NCBI GenBank assembly: GCA_018806915.1
Contig: JAGKQI010000091.1
Location: 2,418,001-2,482,000, forward strand
Origin: Phytophthora colocasiae
Taxonomy: Eukaryota; Oomycota; Peronosporomycetes; Peronosporales; Peronosporaceae
Direction of reading: 5' to 3'
Length of the DNA stretch: 64,000 nt
The stretch's first letter is position 1. Each line of letters begins with the position of its first letter. The notes under the pieces are model-generated. The model did not search any database, was not told the DNA's origin, and saw only the letters and a program-made list of their open reading frames with translations. Positions 40,344-50,785 of this stretch are shown piece by piece. The translations under genes and the position numbers were made by a program.

Positions 40344-42035
40344 AATGCTCACATCGTGGCGAATAAGGAGTACTTCACATCGCTCCAAAGTATGGATGAT
40401 AGCGACTGGAACCCGACAGTTTCAGGGTTTACCGACAGTGGAGTAGCTCAAGCAGAGGGGTTTGGAACTGTACTGCTAGAAACAATGGTTGACGAGCAAA
40501 TGGTGACAGTATTTCTGGAAGATGTACTGTATGTCCCAAAGACTGGGTGTAACTTGTTCTCACCAGGACGGCTTTGGACCAGGGGTTCAAGATGTCGTGG
40601 GACCAAGACACGAAGATGTTCGGGATGTCGAAGGAAGGCACTGAAGTGATTCGCACGACATACGAGCACCAGCTTTGGACGTTCGGAACCCACAATGTTA
40701 GTGGGAAGAAGGCAAAGAATAGCAAAATATCAACCAAGAAACATGTTATTGCGAACTTTACGGTGACCGATGGTGTTGCAGATATCGATTTGTGGCACGC
40801 GCGTCTAGGACATACATGTCCAGAATATATCCGATTGATGGTGGACCGAGGCATGGCAAAGGGCATCATGCTGAAGAAGCGTGGCAAGTTTGACTGTGCT
40901 GACTGCCATTTCGGGAAGCAGAAAAGGAAAACGTTCCAGAAGAACCTCGAGCGTAAGATCACGCGCGTCAATGACATAGTGTTCGCAGATCTGCTCATAC
41001 CGGGAGTGCACAACGGGACTCAGTATACTGCGGTGCTCGTAGTACTGGATGGATACTCACGCTTTGTGACCACCTACCTGATGAAGTCTCGCACAGAGGG
41101 TGAGGTGAACCAGTTCATGAAGCAGTACATTGCATGGGCAGAAAGACAGCATGGAAAACGTGTTGGAGAGGTTGTAATTCGCAAATGGCGAAGTGATGAG
41201 CAAGACGCTGGACTTGTCAAGCAGGTACTTACTGATAAGGGCCAGGAGTTTTGTAACAGTACCATGGAGCTCTGGTACAAGACGAAGGGGATCGTGCACA
41301 CGAAGGTTGGACCTAAGTCTTCGCAGCTCAATGCAGTTGAGCGAACTCATCAAACTCTAGAAGGTATGGTGAAGACAATGATGCATGATTCTGGTCTACC
41401 AAAGTCGATGTGGATTCATGCGTTGGAAACCACCGTGTACGTGAAGAACCGGGTGTTCTGCAAGGGGTGCAGGATGCACTCCATAGGAGGTGATGTTTGG
41501 CACGAAGCCAGATATACATCATATCCGTGCTTTTGGTTCGCTGGTGTATTGCCACACGCCTATCACGATGCGGACGAAGCTGAATGCAAACTGTCGCATT
41601 GGGTTCTTACTCGGGTATCGTGAGGACGTTGTCGGATGTCAAGTGTATTTTCCATCCGAGCACAAGAAAGGCTTCGTGGCAGATGTAAAACTCAATGAAA
41701 GCATCAAGTACAAAGATCGATATGGCAGTGCATTCGAGTCCAAGGTGGACAAGTGGCTGCGGACATTCGACGAGTACCTTCAGGATGGCGATTTGATTGC
41801 TAGTGAGAAATCTGACGACGATAATATGCCTGCCAACGAACACGACGACGAGCAGTGCGACTACGTCAGTGACGAAGACATGGTGGAGGAAGATGGAGTT
41901 TCTAGTGTTGACTGGAATAATGAAGACCAACAAGTGTGGGATGACATCTTACTCAATAGTGCTCTACCAAATGTTGAAGACATGGGGACGGAGCAGAGTA
42001 GTGAACTTGACAACGCTGAAGATCAGCAGTTGTAG
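40344..42035 (+). pseudogene. Copia Pol: end of protease, integrase and linker, frame-shifted
   Basis: Frames 40356-40649, 40574-41623 and 41490-42035 follow each other. The first completes the protease region (FLEDVLYVPKTGCNLFSPGR). The second is integrase: zinc finger H-H-C-C (WHARLGHTCPEYI, CADCHFGKQK), then D in VFADLLIPG, D in LTDKGQEF and E in LNAVERTHQTLEGM. The third continues with FGTKPDIHHIRAFGSLVYCH, normal for copia after integrase, and an acidic linker. Shifts near 40600 and 41560 and a TAG at 42033 break the polyprotein. Confidence 0.85.
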
Positions 42036-42245
42036 GACGACATTCTTCGAAACAGTTCTCTTCCAGACTATTCCAGCGATGACGCGTTTGAAGAAACGCA
42101 GGGAGGCGAAGCAGAGGATGCTGATGAAGACAGCAATTGTGAAGGTGATGATATTGACAGTAAAATAGTTGAATACGATGATGAAGATGTCACCGTCCTT
42201 CCTGTAATTGACGACGAAGTCAGTGAAGACGAGGGTGATGTTATC

Positions 42246-42344
42246 TTTGATCCCAGTGATGAGATAGAAGTGAGAAACTTTGATCCCAGTGATGAGATAG
42301 AAGTGGGAAACTTTGATCCCAGTGACGAGATAGAAGTGGGAAAC
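42246..42344 (+). repeat. Three 33-bp tandem repeats in the copia Pol linker
   Basis: Three in-frame copies encode FDPSDEIEV(R/G)N within the acidic integrase-RT linker. They keep the reading frame and look like a recent slippage expansion. Confidence 0.95.
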
Positions 42345-43412
42345 TGTCTGTTCAATCTCGGTGATGATCTGGAAGCAGGCGACAGTGATTCTCCAGGCGA
42401 GATAATGATTGGTCGTCGACGCCAAAGAGAAGATGAAGTCAAGCGAGTGAGAGATCCAAAGCGGGCAAAGGTGGATACAAAGAGGCAGAAACGGGAGGTC
42501 CCAGTACGCCGCCCAGGACTTCGTGAAGTGCACGAGCGTCACCCACCTGACCAATATGAGAATTTCTCGGTGACTTCGGCGTTTAGGGCACTACACGCGG
42601 ATTTGCGTGGAAACAATGGAATTCGAGCGAGTAGCGTGAACATACCTCGGAACTATCGCGAGGCGATGAGGTCTAAGTTTGCTAAAGAGTGGAGAGCTGC
42701 TATGAATGACGAAATTCGGGCACTAAAAGACAAGGAAGTGCTGTGTATGATTCCGAGAGCAGAGATGCCGGTCGGACAACGAGCGATAAAGACAATGTGG
42801 GTGTACAGTGTGAAGACTGATCACCTTGGATACGTCGTTCGGTTCAAAGCTCGGATCGTGGCGCGAGGCGACAAACAGCGCCAGGGTATTGACTTTCAAG
42901 AGACCTTCTCACCCGTGGCAAGGATGGCTACTTTCAGATTGTTTCTCGCGGTGTGTGTTCTGTTACATCTAATAGTTTATCAGGGTGACATTAATACAGC
43001 GTACCTGAATGCATTCCTCGCGATCAAGCAGTATCTTGAAGAGCTGGAAGGCTATCCAAGCGAAGAAGATGGCATGATCTACATTATCAACAAAGCTTTG
43101 TACGGTCTTCGACAGTCAGGGCGTGAATGGAACAGTGAGGTGAATTCGTGGTTAATTCGATTTGGGTTCAAGCAGTGTGCTACTGAGCCATGCTTGTATT
43201 TTTACGACCAGGATGGAGAGTTCGCGTTGGTTCTTCTCTACGTAGATGACATCCTGTGTGCGACTCGGAACGAGACGTTCAAGAAGCGATTGTTCAGTGA
43301 GCTGAATGAAGCCTATGGAATCAAGGACCAAGGTTTGGTGAGTACCTACCTAGGTGTGGAGGTGCAACAAAAACGAAAACTCAATCCAAATTCATCAGAC
43401 TCGGTACTGTGA
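42270..43412 (+). CDS. Copia reverse transcriptase
   Basis: 380-residue frame with the RVT_2 landmarks: NYREAMRSKFAKEWRAAMND, KTMWVYSVKTDHLGYVVRFK, ARIVARGDKQRQGIDFQETF, GDINTAYLNAFL (first catalytic Asp) and YVDDILCATRN (catalytic pair at 43239-43250). It copies the element RNA in the particle. The usual FSPVARM is present. The frame ends near YLGVEVQQK and continues in another frame for RNase H, so the copy has a frameshift at about 43375. Confidence 0.9.
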   Translation: MRNFDPSDEIEVGNFDPSDEIEVGNCLFNLGDDLEAGDSDSPGEIMIGRRRQREDEVKRVRDPKRAKVDTKRQKREVPVRRPGLREVHERHPPDQYENFSVTSAFRALHADLRGNNGIRASSVNIPRNYREAMRSKFAKEWRAAMNDEIRALKDKEVLCMIPRAEMPVGQRAIKTMWVYSVKTDHLGYVVRFKARIVARGDKQRQGIDFQETFSPVARMATFRLFLAVCVLLHLIVYQGDINTAYLNAFLAIKQYLEELEGYPSEEDGMIYIINKALYGLRQSGREWNSEVNSWLIRFGFKQCATEPCLYFYDQDGEFALVLLYVDDILCATRNETFKKRLFSELNEAYGIKDQGLVSTYLGVEVQQKRKLNPNSSDSVL

Positions 43413-44233
43413 GGAGATCACCGACAAGTTTCACTTCAACGATGCACACCCGAGCAGGATCCCGATGGAGACGAAACTGCGATTGACTGTGAACGACACG
43501 GATGCAGGCCAACACAAGAAGGAGCTTGGTTACGGGAAATCCTTTCCCTATCGTGAGCTGGTAGGTTCGCTAATGTACTTAGCGACCTGTACCCGCCCCG
43601 ACATCGCGTATGCTGTCGGCCAGCTGAGCCGGTACGTCCAACAACCAAGTCAACAGCATATTGGAGCCGCGAAGCGCGTGCTCAGGTACTTGGTTGGGAC
43701 CAAGAGTATGGGCATTGAGTACTCGGCCAGCAAAGAATCTCAAAAGGCGAATACACTAGTCATCGACGGGTTTTGCGATTCGGATTGGGGCAATGACCCT
43801 GACAGTCGCAAGAGTGTAACCGGTTACGTGCACTGTGTAGCTGGAGGAGCTGTTTCTTGGGCATCGACACGACAGACCACAGAGTACAGCTGAAGCGGAG
43901 TATGTCGCTGCCTGTGAGGCCTCGATGGAGGGACAAAGACTGCGAAACGTACTCATTGAAGTCTTCCCAGCGTTGAAGACGGAAGTCCGCTTGGGAATTG
44001 ACAATCAGGCAGCCTATGTCATGGCTACCAATCCTACATTTAGTCGCAGGACGCGACATATCGAACTGAGATGGCACTACGTTCGTGACCAAGTCGCGAA
44101 GAAGACGGTGACTTTGCACAAGGTGAAGTCGGACGTGAATCCATCCGATTTATTGACGAAGCCCCTTGCCAGCGATCGTTTGGAGATGCTGGGCAAGATG
44201 ATTGGCTTGACCAAGGAGCATCTTCCGAAGTAA
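43354..44233 (+). pseudogene. Copia RNase H and C-terminus, frame-shifted
   Basis: Frame 43354-43893 has LVGSLMYLATCTRPDIAYAV and the RNase H start (DGFCDSDWGNDPDSRKSVTG, first Asp). Frame 43925-44233 has IDNQAAYVMATNPTFSRRTR, HIELRWHYVRD, then VNPSDLLTKPL, the classic copia end. One shift near 43890 separates them, inside the AEAEYVAACEA-type segment. The stop is 21 bp from the 3' LTR. Confidence 0.85.
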
Positions 44234-44244
44234 ACTGCTACTTC

Positions 44245-44252
44245 GGAGGGGG
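44245..44252 (+). other. Copia polypurine tract
   Basis: GGAGGGGG lies two bases before the 3' LTR, the expected site for plus-strand priming. Confidence 0.75.
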
Positions 44253-44379
44253 CGTATTGGAAAATGGACTACTACTTAGGGCCGTTGAAGGCCGTTGAGT
44301 ACGTAGCAATGATAGTGTACTACTGGTTAGTGCAAAACAGAGGGCCCGAGAGGCGCCAGTCTAAGATTACCCCCTTTAA

Positions 44380-46892
44380 CCCCCCCAGCCCGAAGGAAAA
44401 AAATTGCGCCCATCGACTGAACTATCGTGTATTGAAGGGGTAGGGTTTTGCTACTAAATCAAAGATAAAACTTATCCTGTCCGGTTACAAAACTCATGCG
44501 AACCCCCACCCCTTGATGTGGGCAGCGTTGCTATCGTGTCCCGATGTATTTATCATGTGCGGTGAATGGACATTATACAGGGTATGTGCGATTTATCATG
44601 TCCAGAGCGGCGAGAGAAATGTCAGTAGAAATAGAGACCATGCGCTCATGTGAAAGAGACATTGCTATTTTGTCGATATTTAGACTCGCAAATCAGTGCT
44701 CAATGCGTATATTTTTCAAACCAAGTCAAAATCTCTACGCTTCCAGCAATCGTTGATGGCGTGACCACCTTCCCGCCAGCATTCAGGGATTGCTGGCATC
44801 TGCAGCCACTCGACGGCGTCGTGGCGTCCCATCGATGTCAGACACTTCCCCACCGTCCGTCACCCGCACGCGCACTATCTTCTTTTTGTTCTTGTCAGGC
44901 ACAACTTGAGTGTCCAGACCTTTCCGACCTGTCACCACGGTCCCAACGCTATAGTACACCATAGTAAGTAGCTCCACGCTAGCGGGATGGAAGTGTAGAA
45001 GCGATCCATGACGATGAGTCGCATTGTGTTAGGCCGCTCGTTTCCAAAAGCCGCACGCAGATTGCGCACTACCGCCACAGGACCAGTTCTCTCTTCACGC
45101 AGTGATACGCCGTTTATTGTTCCTGCTTTACCTAAGTAAGCTTCAAACCTGTACCATACAAGATAGCAGGAACACGTATCAGTATTAGACACGATAACAG
45201 ACTTTAGTTGTCAAAAAAAAAACGAGCGTGTCAGCAGACACGCCCGTGTACCTACCGAATACAGTAAGCAGTGTACGAATAGCACAGCATAAACAGCTAG
45301 GTACCGTATTTGAGCGGCTTGTCCTTCATATACACTCGCATACGGTTGAACGACGATCTCGACGTAACATAGCTTCGCCGAAAGCCATGATACGGGTTGG
45401 TTTGTATCCGGTATCATGGTAGTAGCAATATCTTCCCACAGACGCGGTATCATGAAGTAGAACAGTGCATTCACGGGGCTAGTGGCGGCGGAAGCTTCCT
45501 CACTGAGACCGTATAAACCATCAAAAAGGTCCGGGCAGTCGTCTTGCATTGCATGTGGTTGGCGGGCCTCGTATGGGCCTTCCATTTAGGGAAAAGGCAG
45601 CTGAGCTCCAAACTCCACGTCTTGTTTATTACTGAACCCGTCATCGTTCTCTCCCTCCGACTCTAGCGCGGCGTAGTCTGGCAACAAGATACCAGCCTTT
45701 GTGACGTTGATATCTGCTGATATAATACAGGTTAGAAATTGTTATCGTGTACACTAAACTTGTATCAGACACGATATCAAACCTGTTGACTTGGGATTCT
45801 ACAGACTCGAAGTCTTCAGCAGACTCTTCTGCGCTTGCAAAAGCGGAGTCGCTACCACTATCACTGTTCGATATATGAGGTGATGTGGGGCCCATTCGTA
45901 TCTCCGTATCGTCGTCGGAAGCAACTTCTGCAAAGGCTGCATCAAGTTGCGTTGCTCTTGCGTAAGGTTACCTGTAACCACAGCTAAACAAACACATCCG
46001 TGAAAACTAAGCCTCGAACATCACGTAATCAATAGCGCGCGTACCATTGCTTACCGGTGCTTGTGGCGTTGCGATAGGAGAAGAACGGCAGGGCTAACCG
46101 ATGGTGCCGTACACGATACAAGAAATATGTTAACATGTATCGTACTTGATAAGTAGGAATGAAAATTATACCTTGGTCTTCGAAACCAGCCGACTCTTGT
46201 CCTCGGTGTCCCAGCTCGGTAGTGTAATTCGTTGAATGAGTCGATGCCAGGCGTTGTCCGACATCTAGAATATCAGGATTGTTAGTATTTGGACGCGTGA
46301 CAACATAAATCACACGCATTACCGTCACTTCCACCACGAGTTTGGCTGTTTGAGGGCTGCTCTGTGGTCTTCTCTGCTTCCTGGCGCTCCAAATCGGCTG
46401 CAAAAACACAATAGTGGTCAGAAATCAGCACATTCAGCTCTAAACGCTGCAGAATACCTTTGTCGAAGAGCTCGTCCAGAGGGTGGCAATACGTGTGCTC
46501 GGCCTCGAGCTCCCGCGGTCGCTTTGACGACCATCCTTCCTTGAGCAGCTCCGACCACCGACGGCGAAACGCCGACATCTCTCTCTCCCCGCAAAATCTC
46601 AAATGACAGCCAACCGTCTGGTCTGGCGTGCCAAAAACCTTTACGTTCTAATAGAGGTACTTGGCGCGCTTCCCGTTACCTCTCTCAGCTAATATTTTGG
46701 AAATCCGTCCCATGTACACGTGCCCAGCTTTTCTGTACATGATCCCCCGTCTGCACACACATCACCTTCCCCTAGTTGACGGTAAATTTGTATGCATCTT
46801 TACAAAAACCAAGTCTAAATTCCTTATCCTGTATTAGACACGATAAGACCCTTTTCTTATCGTGGCTAATACAAGGCTTCGGGCTGGGGGGG
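44380..46892 (-). mobile_element. piggyBac-like DNA transposon, 2513 bp
   Basis: Perfect 16-bp terminal repeats CCCCCCCAGCCCGAAG/CTTCGGGCTGGGGGGG and TTAA on both sides (44376-44379, 46893-46896), the hallmark of piggyBac. The internal minus-strand coding pieces match piggyBac transposase. Hairpin-forming TATCGTGT/ACACGATA motifs occur near the right end (46828-46869) and in internal gaps. Confidence 0.95.
44783..46602 (-). pseudogene. piggyBac-like transposase, multi-exon, probably decayed
   Basis: Pieces in order on the minus strand. 46602-46282: RRWSELLKEGWSSKRPRELE, the N-terminal landmark. 45895-45641: acidic. 45585-45305: DGLYGLSEEASAATSPVNAL then FFYF/LW-type residues. 45148-44932: FEAYLGKAGT and MRLIVMDRFYTSIPLAWSYL, with the DDE Asp. 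44977-44783: C-terminal part. A 156-bp GT-AG intron (45149-45304) joins AAQIR to FEAYLGK in frame, and another fits about 45714-45784. The total is shorter than typical PGBD proteins (about 550-600 residues) and pieces are missing, so it may be dead. Confidence 0.75.
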
Positions 46893-46935
46893 TTAACAAC
46901 AAGTTGCCTGCGTGTTACCAGATTCCAATAGTACC

Positions 46936-47763
46936 AGCCCATAAGTTTCGTCGATTTTGCTTCAACAAGTCAAAGAACACGGCGTTTGGTCATCAGCGCA
47001 CGAACATCCGCTTCGGTTACCATAAATTCGTTACTTGGTGCGTCATATTTGAGGAATTCATTTCCACAGTTCAATACCAAGTCGTACGAAGGAAGTTGCT
47101 TGATATCTTCTCGCTCGCGATTGCAAATGAGCTGAAAGATGCAATAGATGTAGAATCGACTCGTCCCAGTACCAGGGTTCCCCGTGACAACAACGTGTGA
47201 ACCCCTGCCTTTGCCATCTCGACCAGATTCGAAACATTCTTCACGTGCTGCATTAGCTCGGAAAAAATATCACAACATATGCCTCCCTCTCCAGGATATT
47301 TTTGTGGTTTACCATTGGATGCACCAATTGAGGGGTGAACTCCTTCATCTTCAAAACTCTTCTTGGATTACTCACGACGTCATCTTTCACGCCCTCGTCC
47401 AGTCTGCGCGTCTTCAACGGTTGGGAAGACTCGTCAAACCACAGATCCGGCTTGAAGCGTTTTCTTCCGTCCGGAACCACCACCAGCACGTGAATTTGCC
47501 TACTTCTTGGGTCTGGCAACTCGTTTTCCTTCAACACATCTTGAATCAAACAAGTTTCATCCGTCAACGGCACTCTCTCGAAACCCACGGGACCATTCCC
47601 CTTGCTTTCTTGTAACGCAGCAAGATGAGTACTTGGCAGCCACCCGTTCTCCTTCTTCGTCAGAAAAAGCTGCACTTTTGAATAATGAATCGTGTTAAAC
47701 ACGTCAGCTATCATGATCTTCTCCTTCGAAGCATCACTGTTGATCTTCACGTTGAACTCTCCT
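46936..47763 (-). pseudogene. CRN unit 1, header and N-terminal P-loop part (cut by copia)
   Basis: The header frame (47750-47253) keeps KVQLFLTKKENGWLPSTHLA and QIHVLVVVPDGRKRF. It has no ATG because its first residues are replaced by EH sequence. It stops at the T6 run with the TAATG overlap. The P-loop frame then breaks within ten codons (one A missing near 47243). Its Walker A codes GNPGTGTS: Lys is changed to Thr. The copia element follows at 46930; the rest is at 35869-36905. Clearly dead. Confidence 0.85.
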
Positions 47764-48072
47764 CGGGCCGCTCCAGCAAGAGCTCCAGTACTACGTCGGC
47801 CAGTACACGTAAAGTAAGTTCACGAGTGCGAACTGGGTGTACGCCACGAAGAAGATCGACTTCGAGACGGAGAAGGGCCTACCAACTACGATTACACCCG
47901 GCGTTGGACGACCCCGTACTGAAGCCAGAAATGGCCAAGGACATGCCGAAGGTGATCCCTAACATCCAGATGGAGTTTGTCGAGGATGCCGGTCACTGGG
48001 TTCTGTTCGAACAACCTGAGGTCGTGAATTCCATTCTATCCAAGTGGTTGGCAAAAGTCACGAGTCCATAAA
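47764..48072 (+). pseudogene. EH 3' fragment (unit 1/2 spacer)
   Basis: Starts at the EELQYYV segment of exon 3 and runs to the normal EH stop. It has a stop in the first codons (QYT then TAA) and a deletion at the acid region (HPALYIGA lost). The His motif DAGHWVLFEQP is kept. It abuts the header of unit 1 head to head. Confidence 0.85.
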
Positions 48073-48330
48073 CCTGAATATATGAGGAAAAATGCCTAAA
48101 CTTGGTGATAGCTACGTAGTTATTCAAGAAGTTATTCAAGAAGTTTTTCCTTGTCTTGCAAATGGACTGGCACCCCATAGTCAAGGATATCTTAAATGGC
48201 GTCAACTTGACTACATTAACGCCCACAGCAAAGATTCCAACCCGGAGAAAGGAGCAATTTCGCCTTCCACCTACTTACGACTGGCGCTTGTAGTTATAGT
48301 GCATTGCGAGCATGGATTCTCAGCAAACAA
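48073..48330. other. Conserved EH-CRN 3' spacer
   Basis: Same spacer as at 35608-35868. No gene seen. Confidence 0.75.
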
Positions 48331-49689
48331 TCATTTGTCCCCTTGTGTCAGCTCCAGCACAATCCGAAACAGATCTAGCGGAGTAACAAACTGATCTACC
48401 ATCGCAGATGCTCCAGGTTGTTGACCGACAGCACTTTTAGCCGCCTTCGTTGGTTGCTTCCGGTACGAGGCTTCAATCTTACTGGGAACCACAAATATCA
48501 AGTAGAACTTCGCATCCTTGCTGCTTGTAGCGTTTTCGAACCATTCGAGCACCGTATCCAATGGCTCAGCTTTGATTCCGTGGTTTTCATTGATTGTCAT
48601 CTGTAACCCGTAACATTTGTTGTGCCCATCCCAGATAAGTGCATCCAGCGCTCCAAACGTTTTAGATATTGGTCTGTAGTACATCCAGCTCCTTGCTAGC
48701 TTTACCTTCTTGACATCAGCGAAGTATTCTGTCTCCATCTCTTTCGGAATTTCCAAATGTTCTACATTTGAAGTCGTCGAGCACAATGAACGATATCGCA
48801 GAGTTTTTGGCTTGGACAGGTTAAACCACCGGTGACAAAGCAGCTCGTACACATTGCCACATGCTACCGCCGTACTTCTCGAATCATCACCATCGTGTGC
48901 AATTGCGAACTCCGAGATCGTACGTAGACTTTCCCCCTTCATCTTGTCAATAACCTCCTGAGCGATGCGCAAGGACAGAAAATCCAAATAAAACCACGTG
49001 CAAAAATTGTTTTCGGTAGGAATCATTTGAAGGACGCAGTGACTATACTTCGATTCCTTCACAGCTTCGTTAGATTTGGAATAGGAGATAATATCCAATG
49101 CACTGAACGATCCGATTGCCAATTTCAGATTACCCACAACTTCATCCTGCTTCTGCGAGAAGACAAACCGCGGAATCCCACCAAACCTGGCGAATCTCCT
49201 AACCAACTCATCTTCAACAAGTTTCAAGGCACTTGGAAGCAACAAGTTGCACTCTATCATCTCCTCCAAGCTCCATGTCGGCATGATAAACTCGAATCCC
49301 TCCACTTTTCGGAAATTATGCAAGCCTGCAAGGCCCGGAGAAGCAAACAACACCGAAACTCCGTGCCAGCCCATAAGTTTCGTCGATTTTGCTTCAACAA
49401 GTCGAAGCACACGGGTTTTGGTCTTTAACGCACGAACATCTGCTTCGGTTAACTCCATAAATTCGTTACTTGGTGCGTCATATTTGAGGAATTCATTTCC
49501 ACAGTTCAATACCAAGTCGTACGAAGGAAGTTGCTTGATATCTTGTCGCTCACGATTGCAAATGAGCTGAAAGATGCAATAGATGTAGAATCGACTCGTC
49601 CCAGTACCAGGGTTTCCCGTGACAACAACGTGTGAATCCCCGCCTTTGCCATCTTCACCAGATTCGAAACATTCTTTCACGTGCTGCAT
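48331..49689 (-). CDS. CRN unit 2 P-loop/nuclease ORF, Walker A Lys lost
   Basis: An intact 452-residue frame from MQHVKECFESGEDGKGGDSH. The Walker A site at 25-32 reads GNPGTGTS, with Thr in place of the essential Lys, the same change as in unit 1. The rest is like the other copies: FIMPTWSLEEMIECNLLLP, FGGIPRFVFSQKQ and, near the C-terminus, LDALIWDGHNKCYGLQMTIN, the candidate nuclease segment with Gln (unit 4 has Lys). ATP binding is probably lost, yet the frame is fully open. ATG overlaps the header stop as TAATG. It is convergent with the EH fragment at 47764. Confidence 0.8.
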   Translation of the reverse strand: MQHVKECFESGEDGKGGDSHVVVTGNPGTGTSRFYIYCIFQLICNRERQDIKQLPSYDLVLNCGNEFLKYDAPSNEFMELTEADVRALKTKTRVLRLVEAKSTKLMGWHGVSVLFASPGLAGLHNFRKVEGFEFIMPTWSLEEMIECNLLLPSALKLVEDELVRRFARFGGIPRFVFSQKQDEVVGNLKLAIGSFSALDIISYSKSNEAVKESKYSHCVLQMIPTENNFCTWFYLDFLSLRIAQEVIDKMKGESLRTISEFAIAHDGDDSRSTAVACGNVYELLCHRWFNLSKPKTLRYRSLCSTTSNVEHLEIPKEMETEYFADVKKVKLARSWMYYRPISKTFGALDALIWDGHNKCYGLQMTINENHGIKAEPLDTVLEWFENATSSKDAKFYLIFVVPSKIEASYRKQPTKAAKSAVGQQPGASAMVDQFVTPLDLFRIVLELTQGDK

Positions 49690-50204
49690 TAGCTCGGAAA
49701 AAATATCACAACATATGCCTCCCTCTCCAGGATATTTTTGTGGTTTACCATTGGATGCACCAATTGAGGGGTGAACTCCTTCATCTTCAAAACTCTTCTT
49801 GGATTACTCACGACGTCATCTTTCACGCCCTCGTCCAGTCTGCGCGTCTTCAACGGTTGGGAATACTCGTCAAACCACAGATCCGGCTTGAAGCGTTTTC
49901 TTCCGTCCGGAACCACCACCAGCACGTGAATTTGCCTACTTCTTGGGTCTGGCAACTCGTTTTCCTTCAACATATCTTGAATCAAACGACTTGTATCCGT
50001 CAGTGGCACTCTCTCGAAATCCATGGGAACATTCTCTTTGCTTTCTTGTAACTCAGCAAGATGAGTACTTGGCAGCCACCCGTTCTCCTTCTTCGTCAGA
50101 AAAAGCTGCACTTTTGAATAATGAATCGTGTTAAACACGTCAGCGAGTATCATGATCTTCTCCTTCGAAGCATCACTGTTGATCTTCACGTTGAACTCTC
50201 CTCG
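49689..50204 (-). pseudogene. CRN unit 2 header without ATG
   Basis: Frame from about GARGEFNVKINSDAS to VVIFFPS. It keeps QLFLTKK and HVLVVVP. The first dozen residues present in unit 4 (MVNPFCVVVG) are replaced by antisense EH sequence and no in-frame ATG exists, so translation would need an alternative start. Six T's before the stop, where units 7-8 have four, end it before the P-loop. Confidence 0.75.
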
Positions 50205-50215
50205 GGCCGCTCCAG

Positions 50216-50526
50216 CAAGAGCTCCAGTACTACGTCGGCCAGTACACGTAAAGTAAGTTCACGAGTGCGAACTGGGTGTACGCCACGAAGAAGATCGACT
50301 TCGAGACGGAGAAGGGCCTACCAACTACGATTGAACACCCGGCGTTGTTCATCGGAGCCATGGACGACCCCGTACTGAAGCCAGAATGGCCAAGGACATG
50401 CCGAAGGTGGTCCCTAACATCCAGATGGAGTTTGTCGAGGATGCCGGTCACTGGGTTCTGTTCGAACAACCTGAGGTCGTGAATTCCATTCTATCCAAGT
50501 GGTTGGCAAAAGTCACGAGTCCATAA
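50216..50526 (+). pseudogene. EH 3' fragment (unit 2/3)
   Basis: Same 5' breakpoint as at 47764. The acid region is better preserved here (EHPALFIGAMDDPVLKPE), then one base is lost and the frame shifts; DAGHWVLFEQP is present in the other frame. It ends at the EH stop. Confidence 0.85.
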
Positions 50527-50785
50527 ACCTGAATATATGAGGAAAAATGCCTAAACTTGGTGATAGCTACGTAGTTATTCAAGAAGTTACTTAAGAAGTT
50601 TTTCCTTGTCTTGCAAATGGACTGGCACCCCATAGTCAAGGATATCTTAAATGGCGTCAACTTGACTACATTAACGCCCACAGCAAAGATTCCAACCCGG
50701 AGAAAGGAGCAATTTCGCCTTCCACCTACTTACGACTGGCGCTTGTAGTTATAGTGCATTGCGAGCATGGATTCTCAGCAAACAA

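Larger units (their letters stand above)
36906..46930 (+). mobile_element. Ty1/copia LTR retrotransposon with two nested DNA transposons
   Basis: 159-bp LTRs (36906-37064 and the split 44255-44379 plus 46897-46930) with ends TATTGGAA...TTCCAATA. One difference is seen between them. The flanks are GTGCC (36901-36905) and GTACC (46931-46935), a 5-bp target duplication with one change. Removing the hAT and piggyBac insertions with their duplications leaves 5312 bp, normal for copia. Order: LTR, tRNA-like primer site, gag, protease, integrase, RT, RNase H, purine tract, LTR. Pol carries several frameshifts, so it is defective. Confidence 0.95.
44255..46930 (+). repeat. Copia 3' LTR, split by a piggyBac-like element
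   Basis: The LTR parts are 44255-44379 and 46897-46930; together they give 159 bp, identical to the 5' LTR except about one base. TTAA is duplicated at the junctions. Confidence 0.95.
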
